From positions 62,001-126,000 of the forward strand of contig NZ_BSFL01000002.1 of assembly GCF_027922325.1 (NCBI RefSeq): a stretch of DNA of 64,000 nt, read 5' to 3'. The notes under the pieces are model-generated. The model did no database searches and was not told where the DNA came from. It saw nothing but the letters and a program-made list of their open reading frames with translations. The translations under genes were made by a program, and so were the position numbers. This DNA is from Methylopila turkensis (GTDB lineage Bacteria > Pseudomonadota > Alphaproteobacteria > Rhizobiales > Methylopilaceae). Position 1 is the first letter of the stretch. Each line of letters begins with the position of its first letter. Below, piece by piece: positions 58,401 through 64,000 of this stretch.

Positions 58401-59225
58401 TCAGCGTTTCGGCGACCACGCGGCGTGAGCCGCGCGAGCGGCGGCGTCGAGCAGGAAGCCGAGCGCCCCGATCACCAGCACGACCGCCGCGAGCTCGGAA
58501 TAGGCCAGCCGATCGCGGGTATCGAGGATGAAATACCCGAGGCCTGCCGAGACGCCGAGCATCTCGCACGGCACCAGCACGATCCACAGAATGCCGATCG
58601 ACAGGCGCACGCCCGTCAGCACATGGCCCGTCACGCCGGGCACGATCACGCGCGACAGGACTTCCCAGCGCGTGGCCGCGAGGCTTTCGGCGAGCAGCAG
58701 CCATCTGCGGTCGAGCGCGCGGACGCCGGCGGCGGTGTTGAGCAGGATCGGCCACACCGCGGCGAAGGTCAGCAGGAAGTAGATCGGCGCGTCGCCGACG
58801 CCGAGCGCCATCACCGCGATCGGCATCCAGGACAGCGGCGAGATCATCCTCAGCAGCTGGAAGGCGGGCGTGGTCGCGGCGTCGAGCGCCTTCGAGGCCC
58901 CGACCGCGAGCCCGACCGGCACGCCGATCAGCACCGCGAGGCCGAGCCCGACCGCGATCCGCTTCAGGCTGAGCGCGATGTGGGTCCAAAGATCGGAGCC
59001 GGAGGCGAGCTCGATCAGGCTGGAGAACGCCGCCGCCGGCGCGAACAGGCGGGCGAAGGAGCCCGGCGCCGAGCCGAACTCGATCGCCGCCCACCAGATC
59101 GCGACCAGCGCCGCGAGCCCGACCGCTCCGTAGACGGCGCCGTAGGAGCGCGCCCGGAGCTGCCGAACGGCCGTCCCGCCCGCCGCTGCGCCCTCCGCCC
59201 CGGCCGGGACCGCCGCTTGGCTCAC
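58401..59225 (-). CDS. ABC transporter permease (nitrate/sulfonate/taurine type)
   Basis: 274 aa from a GTG (59225) that overlaps the stop of the substrate-binding gene. Six membrane helices and the EAA-like loop ESLAATRWEVLSRVIVPGV mark an SsuC/TauC/NrtB-type inner-membrane subunit. It forms the channel for the solute delivered by the binding protein at 59222-60415, powered by the ATPase at 60428. A minus-strand frame to 60062 is only the fusion of a shadow frame with this gene. Confidence 0.9.
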   Translation of the reverse strand: MSQAAVPAGAEGAAAGGTAVRQLRARSYGAVYGAVGLAALVAIWWAAIEFGSAPGSFARLFAPAAAFSSLIELASGSDLWTHIALSLKRIAVGLGLAVLIGVPVGLAVGASKALDAATTPAFQLLRMISPLSWMPIAVMALGVGDAPIYFLLTFAAVWPILLNTAAGVRALDRRWLLLAESLAATRWEVLSRVIVPGVTGHVLTGVRLSIGILWIVLVPCEMLGVSAGLGYFILDTRDRLAYSELAAVVLVIGALGFLLDAAARAAHAAWSPKR

Positions 59226-60415
59226 GCGACGACGACCTCCTCGCGGGTCCAGGCGTCGGCGAGGCCGAAGCTCTTCAGCCCGCCCGCGGCCTCGACCGCC
59301 TTGCGCACGAAGCGGTCGTCGACCAGCTCGCGCGCCGCGACCGCGGGATCGAGCTCCGCGAGGAAGCGGTTGTCGCCCTCGATCGCGGTTTCCTTCAGCC
59401 GCTTCACCAGCTCCTCGGTGTAGCTCGGGAACGGATAGGGCTGGAAGTCGATGCGCCGCTCGCGCCAGTCCGGATGCTTGATCGCGCCGGATTTCACGTA
59501 GGCGTCGTAGTCGGCCTCGGCCGGCGCCAGCACCTTCTGGAGCACCGCCTTCGCGTGCGGGGTGTACTTGTTCTCGCCGTCCTTCGATAGCAGAGCCGCG
59601 GTCTCGGCGCGGTTTTCGCGCGTCCAGAGCTGCGCCTTGACCATGGCGTCGACGACCTTCTGCGACCATTCCGGGCGCTCGTTCAGGTCGCGCTCCTGCA
59701 TGAACACGACGCAGCAGGCGTGGTCCTTCCAGACGTCGCCGGTGAAGCGCAGCACCTTGCCGACGTTGAGCGCCTCGGCCGCGGCGTTGAACGGCTCCGC
59801 CACGATGTAGCCCGCGATCTGCTTGGCCGCGAGCGCCGGGACCATGTCCGACGGCGCCATGATGACGAGCTGAACCTCGTCGGGCTTGAGCTCCCCGCCC
59901 TTCTTGGTGACGGGCGTCAGGCCGTTCTCCTTCAAGAGCGCCTGCAGCACGACGTTGTGGATCGAATACCAGAACGGCACGGCGACGGTCTTGCCGCCGA
60001 GTTGGCGGACGTCGGTGATGTCGTGGCCGACGGTCAGCCCGGAGCCGCCGGTGTGGTTCCAAGCCACCACCTTGGCGGGGGCCTTCGAGCCGAAGCGCGC
60101 CCAGACCGTGATCGGCGACAGCAGATGCACGACGTTGACCTGGCCGGAGATGAAGGCCTCGACGATCTGCGACCAGCTCCGGAACAGCACCGGCTTCTCG
60201 GCCTTGAGGCCTTCCTTGTCGAAGAAGCCCTTGCCGTGCGCGACCAGCAGCGGGGTCGCGTCGGTGATCGGAAGGTATCCGATCCTCACGGGCTCGTCGG
60301 GGCTTTGCGCGCGCGCCGCGGCCGCGCGCAGCAGCGGGGCGGCGCCCGCAGCCGTGAACAATGCGGCCAGCCGGACGGCGTCGCGGCGGGAGAAGATGAA
60401 ATCGTCGGTGGGCAT
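59222..60415 (-). CDS. ABC transporter substrate-binding protein (NrtA/SsuA type)
   Basis: 397 aa. A Tat-type signal FSRRDAVRLAALFTAAGAAPLL directs export. The mature part begins VRIGYLPITDATPLLVAHGKGFF, the classic opening of the nitrate/sulfonate/taurine binding group, and has FISGQVNVVHLLSPITVWA in the first lobe. It captures an oxyanion or organosulfur compound in the periplasm; substrate not determined. Gene overlaps with the permease by four bases; the ATPase gene lies 12 bp downstream of... on the same transcript upstream of this gene. Confidence 0.88.
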   Translation of the reverse strand: MPTDDFIFSRRDAVRLAALFTAAGAAPLLRAAAARAQSPDEPVRIGYLPITDATPLLVAHGKGFFDKEGLKAEKPVLFRSWSQIVEAFISGQVNVVHLLSPITVWARFGSKAPAKVVAWNHTGGSGLTVGHDITDVRQLGGKTVAVPFWYSIHNVVLQALLKENGLTPVTKKGGELKPDEVQLVIMAPSDMVPALAAKQIAGYIVAEPFNAAAEALNVGKVLRFTGDVWKDHACCVVFMQERDLNERPEWSQKVVDAMVKAQLWTRENRAETAALLSKDGENKYTPHAKAVLQKVLAPAEADYDAYVKSGAIKHPDWRERRIDFQPYPFPSYTEELVKRLKETAIEGDNRFLAELDPAVAARELVDDRFVRKAVEAAGGLKSFGLADAWTREEVVVA

Positions 60416-60427
60416 GGGACTGATCCG

Positions 60428-61201
60428 TCAGTGTCGGCGCACGGCCGAACGCAGGGCGGTGAGGATTTCGATGCGAAGCGCTCCGGTCTCGGCGATCGCC
60501 CCGTCGCGGGGATGGGGCAGATCGACCCGCCAGACCCCGACGACGCGCGCAGGAGCGCCCCCGAGCAGCACCACGCGGTCGGCGACGTTGAGCGCCTCGT
60601 CGACGTCGTGGGTGATCAGCAGCGCCGCGGCGCGCCGGCGCGCGACCACCTTGAGCAGCAGCGCCTGCATCGCCGCGCGGGTGACCTCGTCGAGCGCGCC
60701 GAAGGGCTCGTCGAGCAGCAGCACGTCCGGCTCGCGGGCGAGGCAGCGCGCGAGCGCCGCGCGCTGCGCCATGCCGCCGGACAGCGCTGCGAGATGGAGC
60801 CGGCGCGCCGCCTCCAGCCCGACCTCGGCGATCGCAGCGTCCACCAGCGCCCGCCGCTCGGCGGCGGAGCGCTTCGGCTGCCGGCGGAAATCAAGCCCGA
60901 AGGCGACATTGCCCTCAAGCGTCAGCCACGGCAGCAGCGCCGGGTCCTGAAACGCGACCGCGACGCGCGGATGCGGAGCGGCGAGATCCGCGCCGCCCGC
61001 GAGCACGCGTCCCGAACTCGGCTTCTGCAGGCCGCCCAGCACCCGCAGCAGGCTCGACTTGCCGACGCCGCTCTGGCCGAGCACCGCGACGATCTCGCCC
61101 GGCGCGACCGCGAGCTCCAGATCAGCGAGCACCGGGGCCGGCGCGCCGGGATAGCGGATCGAGACCCCGCGGGCCTCGAGCGCGGCCCCCGCCCCGCTCA
61201 C
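60428..61201 (-). CDS. ABC transporter ATP-binding protein (SsuB/TauB type)
   Basis: 257 aa from a GTG (61201) overlapping the previous stop. Walker A LGQSGVGKSSLLR, Q-loop FQDPALLPWLT, signature LSGGMAQRAALAR, Walker B LLLDEPFGALDEVTR and the switch histidine LITHDVDEAL are all present. FQDPALLPWLT is typical of the sulfonate/nitrate group. It powers import by the adjacent permease and binding protein. Confidence 0.93.
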   Translation of the reverse strand: MSGAGAALEARGVSIRYPGAPAPVLADLELAVAPGEIVAVLGQSGVGKSSLLRVLGGLQKPSSGRVLAGGADLAAPHPRVAVAFQDPALLPWLTLEGNVAFGLDFRRQPKRSAAERRALVDAAIAEVGLEAARRLHLAALSGGMAQRAALARCLAREPDVLLLDEPFGALDEVTRAAMQALLLKVVARRRAAALLITHDVDEALNVADRVVLLGGAPARVVGVWRVDLPHPRDGAIAETGALRIEILTALRSAVRRH

Positions 61202-62271
61202 GCCGCGCGGCCCGCGTCGCGCTGCGCCGCGAGCGCCGCCTTGAGCTGCACGAGGCTCGGCGTGATCACCGGCAGGAAGGCCGCCTCCCGCCAGCGCCGC
61301 GCGAAGCCCGCGCCGGGCTCGGTCAGGTAACATTTGCCGCCGTTGGCCTGCAGCTCCAGCAGGGCCGCGGCGGTGGCGGCGTCGCAGAGCGCGATGCGCA
61401 GCCGGAACAGCTCGGCCGGCCGCCCCTTGAACGAACCGTCGTCGAGGCCGTCGTAAAGCGCGCGGGTCGCCGCGGCCAGCCGTTCGCCGACGGCGTCGAT
61501 CTCCGGCTGCAGCACGTGGCGGCCGGCGCCCGCGGCGGCGCGCGCCTCGGCGAGCGTCCGGCGGGCGAGGCCGATCGACATGCCGCACTGCAGCCCCAGG
61601 AAGGCCGGCCGCACCGCCGGCAGCCACGCCTGCGCGTCCGGCGCGATGACGTCGTCCCGCGCGATGGACACGTCGGACAGCCGGATCGCCGCCGTCGCGG
61701 TCGCGCGCATGCCCATCAGGTCGAGATCGGGAGAGCGCTCGACGCCGGCGAGATCATGCGCGATCGAGGCGACGAACGGCTTTCCGTCCCGTCGCTCGAC
61801 GGCGGCTGCGACCACATAGCTGCCCTGCTGCAGGTTGGTGACCCACGGCAGCTTTCCGCTGAGACGGAAGCCGTCGCCCTCCGGTTCGGCGACGATCTGA
61901 AGCTCTTCGAGCCCGGCGAGGAACTTCATCGCGTTCGACAGCCCGGTCGCGCCCGCGACCTCTCCGACGAACAGGCCGTCGAGCAGCCGCTCGCGGAGAG
62001 CGCCGTTCGGGCTCTGCAGCAGATACTCGATGTAGGTCCGATGGCCCCAGGTCACGAAGCCCGCGGCGAGTGACAGCTCCGACACCTGCGCGAGCGCCTC
62101 GACGGCGCTGGAGAGCGCGCCCCCGGCGCCGCCGGCGTCTCGCGCCGCGCCGATCCGGAACAGCCCGGATCGGCTGAGCCGGCGCAGCAGCTCCGCGGGC
62201 TCGGCGGCCCCGGCGTCGAGCGCCGGCGCCGCGCCGTCGAGCCAGCCGGAGAGATCGCGATCAAGCGTCAT
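61198..62271 (-). CDS. Acyl-CoA dehydrogenase-like flavoprotein (SfnC/DszC-type)
   Basis: 357 aa. The first 110 residues form the N-terminal helical domain, GEVAGATGLSNAMK and KLPWVTNLQQGSYVVAAA the central beta domain, and RPAFLGLQCGMSIGLARRTL the C-terminal helices. The catalytic glutamate of true acyl-CoA dehydrogenases is not evident, and relatives linked to sulfonate-type transporters are flavin-dependent monooxygenases for sulfur compounds (SfnC, DszC). Substrate is inferred only from this neighbourhood. Overlaps the ATPase gene by four bases. Confidence 0.75.
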   Translation of the reverse strand: MTLDRDLSGWLDGAAPALDAGAAEPAELLRRLSRSGLFRIGAARDAGGAGGALSSAVEALAQVSELSLAAGFVTWGHRTYIEYLLQSPNGALRERLLDGLFVGEVAGATGLSNAMKFLAGLEELQIVAEPEGDGFRLSGKLPWVTNLQQGSYVVAAAVERRDGKPFVASIAHDLAGVERSPDLDLMGMRATATAAIRLSDVSIARDDVIAPDAQAWLPAVRPAFLGLQCGMSIGLARRTLAEARAAAGAGRHVLQPEIDAVGERLAAATRALYDGLDDGSFKGRPAELFRLRIALCDAATAAALLELQANGGKCYLTEPGAGFARRWREAAFLPVITPSLVQLKAALAAQRDAGRAA

Positions 62272-62280
62272 GGCTGTCGC

Positions 62281-62853
62281 TCACTCGGCGGCGCGCGCTT
62301 TCGCGCCGTCCCAGCGGAAGGCTTCGAGCTGCGGGTTGAGCGGCGGCTGGCCGAGATTGTTGGCGAAGTTGCACAGCGTCGCGAGGCTGACGCCGAGCAC
62401 GACCTCAAGCGCGGCCTGGTCATCGTAGCCCGCGTCCTTGAACGCCGCGAGGTCGGCGTCCGCCACCTTGCCGCGGGTCGCGATGACCGCGTTGGTGAAG
62501 GCCTGGACGGCGTCCAGTTTGGGATCGCCCGTGCCGTCAAGCGCGCGCAGCGCCTCGACCTTGGGCTCCTCGATCCCGGCCTTGGCGAGCGCGACCTTGG
62601 TGTGGCCAGCGACGCAGAAGCCGCAGCCGTGGGTCGCCGCCGCGGTGATCTGCACGACCTCCCGCTCGGCGAGGCTGAGCGACGCCCGGCCGTTGATGCC
62701 CCCGACCGTGAGATAGGCCTCGAGCGCGGTCGGCGCGTTGGCCAGAACGCGCAGCAGGTTCGGCAGGAAGCCGTTGGCCTTCTCGGCCTTCTCAAGCAAG
62801 GGCTTCGCCGCCTCAGGCGCGTCCTCGATGGTGCGAAGCGGAAGTCTGCTCAC
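62281..62853 (-). CDS. Carboxymuconolactone decarboxylase family protein (AhpD-like)
   Basis: 190 aa. AATHGCGFCVAGHTKVALAKAGI carries the CxxC...H active site of AhpD-like proteins, suggesting a peroxidase or disulfide function rather than lactone decarboxylation. LSLAEREVVQITAAA is the usual lead. It opens the five-gene operon with the acyl-CoA-dehydrogenase-like gene nine bases downstream, and may detoxify a peroxide or act on the oxidised product. Confidence 0.9.
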   Translation of the reverse strand: MSRLPLRTIEDAPEAAKPLLEKAEKANGFLPNLLRVLANAPTALEAYLTVGGINGRASLSLAEREVVQITAAATHGCGFCVAGHTKVALAKAGIEEPKVEALRALDGTGDPKLDAVQAFTNAVIATRGKVADADLAAFKDAGYDDQAALEVVLGVSLATLCNFANNLGQPPLNPQLEAFRWDGAKARAAE

Positions 62854-63119
62854 GCGAATGTCCTCGTCCAGATCCGAAATCCCATGGCGAAACCGCCCGC
62901 CGGACCAGCCGGACGCGCGGCGACGCCACCCTACGCCAGATCGGCGGGAAACGGGCTCACAATAGGGAGGAAATTCGGCCTTTAAACAATCGTTTTTGTA
63001 GAAATATAGGCGACGTCCGCAGGCCGGCCGCCTCGCCGCCCGCCGCTCGACAGCCGCGACCTGCGGTGCGACCCTGAGCCCGCGGGGGCGACGCTTCGGA
63101 ACGGCATCGGACAGGACCC

Positions 63120-63488
63120 ATGGCGAAATTCACGCTCTGCGCGCTTGGGGCCGTCGCGCTCGCCCTCGTCGCGGGCCAAGCGCGGGCGGAGGACCCGGTA
63201 CAGGGCACCTGGTCGCCCACCTGCGCGCCTTCCCCGGCCCAGGAGATCGACAACAAGCTGGCGACCATCGTGTTCTTCCAGGGCGCCGTGAAGTTCCGCG
63301 ACCAGGAATGCACGATCAACGGCTGGGGGAAGAAGCGCAAACAGGTCCGGAGCGAGATCACCTGCTTCGCGAGAAAGGGCGGCAAGCCCGCGACCTACAC
63401 GATCGCGGTGCAGCCAGATGGCGAAAAGCTGCGCGTCATCGTAAGCGACCGCATGTACAAGCACGTGGTCGAACGCTGCGATCGGTAG
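63120..63488 (+). CDS. Hypothetical secreted protein
   Basis: 122 aa. A clear signal peptide (LCALGAVALALVAGQARAED, cleavage after ARA) is followed by a small domain with four cysteines (SPTCAPS, DQECTIN, EITCFA, VERCDR), probably two disulfides. GTWSPTC-FRDQECTINGW suggests a compact beta fold. Not recognised. The 63518 gene follows with its own ribosome site. Confidence 0.7.
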   Translation: MAKFTLCALGAVALALVAGQARAEDPVQGTWSPTCAPSPAQEIDNKLATIVFFQGAVKFRDQECTINGWGKKRKQVRSEITCFARKGGKPATYTIAVQPDGEKLRVIVSDRMYKHVVERCDR

Positions 63489-63517
63489 CGCCCACGCCTG
63501 GAACGAAGGACGAGAGC

Positions 63518-63784
63518 TTGGCCCTGAACGACTGGAAGAAGCACCCCGGCGGCGGATTGGCGATCAACCCCATCGTCGGCTACGAGACCGCCGCCATGGT
63601 CGACGGCATGGCCGGCATGATCCGGCTGGAGTTCGCGCTCGACCCGACGATGCAGCGAAGCGACGCGGTTCAGCTCGTCGCGACGCCGAAACAGCTCGAG
63701 GATCTCATCCTCGCTCTGCGCGACCTCGCCGACAATCTGAACGTCTCGCAGGCCGTCGGCAGACCGGCGGGCAAGCTGAGCTGA
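63518..63784 (+). CDS. Hypothetical small protein
   Basis: 88 aa from a TTG (63518) with AAGGA eight bases upstream; no in-frame ATG fits better. LNDWKKHPGGGLAINPIVGYETAAMVDGMAGMIRLEF followed by LVATPKQLEDLILALRDLADNL. No signal or membrane helix. Conserved-looking in feel but not assigned. It lies 29 bp after the secreted hypothetical gene on the same strand. Confidence 0.55.
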   Translation: MALNDWKKHPGGGLAINPIVGYETAAMVDGMAGMIRLEFALDPTMQRSDAVQLVATPKQLEDLILALRDLADNLNVSQAVGRPAGKLS

Positions 63785-63868
63785 CAGGGCCTGAAACCGC
63801 GCCGCAAACACAAGATGCGGCCCGCCGTCGGCGGTCCGCGTTTGGTCTCGGATCGGAGTGTGCGGGAA

Positions 63869-63944
<76 letters not shown>

Positions 63945-64000
63945 GGGGCTGGCGCGCCGGTTCGGCGTGCGAGCGAGCCGCCTTATAGGGGGTCGCCCGC

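Overview
The window is high-GC chromosomal DNA from an alphaproteobacterium, most likely Hyphomicrobiales (Rhizobiales). Supporting signs are a MucR/Ros regulator, DUF1491, DUF2336, DUF5330 and DUF6456 proteins, alphaproteobacterial sigma-32 promoter architecture before dnaK and dnaJ, and methylmalonyl-CoA mutase with MeaB. Genus and species cannot be fixed from the sequence alone.

Layout. 1-6.4 kb: flavin reductase (cut by the edge), PmtA-like methyltransferase, dnaJ, an FkbM methyltransferase lodged between dnaJ and dnaK, and a membrane-anchored hypothetical protein. 6.5-12.2 kb: alkB, a VOC protein, two metallophosphoesterases, a GAF protein and an EamA transporter. 12.2-18.4 kb: a complete type II-C CRISPR-Cas locus with tracrRNA (minus strand), cas9 (1,114 aa), cas1, cas2 and an array of 16 identical 36-bp repeats. 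18.5-34.6 kb: core genes (Tat-type phosphoesterase, grxD-bolA, purL, YcgN, class A PBP, DUF1214/DUF1254 pair, DUF2336, a PAS histidine kinase, sufE, mucR). 35-43.4 kb: oligopeptidase B, an SGNH-type esterase, an acidic membrane protein, sodB, a sialidase-like secreted protein and a secreted esterase. 43.4-53.2 kb: mutB/mutA, a beta-barrel protein, M20 peptidase, vapBC, HerA-like ATPase and DUF2267. 53.3-64 kb: DUF4332, folP, GAF-PAS-GGDEF-EAL, csbD, meaB, a five-gene uptake/oxidation operon (ABC transporter, acyl-CoA-dehydrogenase-like enzyme, carboxymuconolactone-decarboxylase-like protein), two small hypotheticals and tRNA-Phe(GAA).

The most interesting region is the 390 bp between the EamA gene and cas9. 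On the minus strand it encodes a tracrRNA with an anti-repeat, a GCGU/ACGC stem and a strong intrinsic terminator. Immediately upstream, in crRNA-sense orientation, lie two degenerate CRISPR repeats. One (12308-12339, 28/32 identical to the array repeat) appears to be the short-form tracrRNA promoter. The other (12344-12366, 21/23 identical) is preceded by a guide-like segment whose repeat-proximal 11 nt match perfectly a site about 85 bp before the cas9 start codon. This is the expected arrangement for a built-in, seed-only guide that makes Cas9 repress its own promoter, as the long tracrRNA (tracr-L) does in Streptococcus pyogenes type II-A, but here in a type II-C locus and derived from relic CRISPR repeats. 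The array repeats carry the same -35/-10-like layout, so each spacer may have its own promoter, as in Neisseria.

Start sites were chosen from Shine-Dalgarno spacing, overlaps and family N-termini. Functions rest on motif recognition by eye; no database searches were possible.
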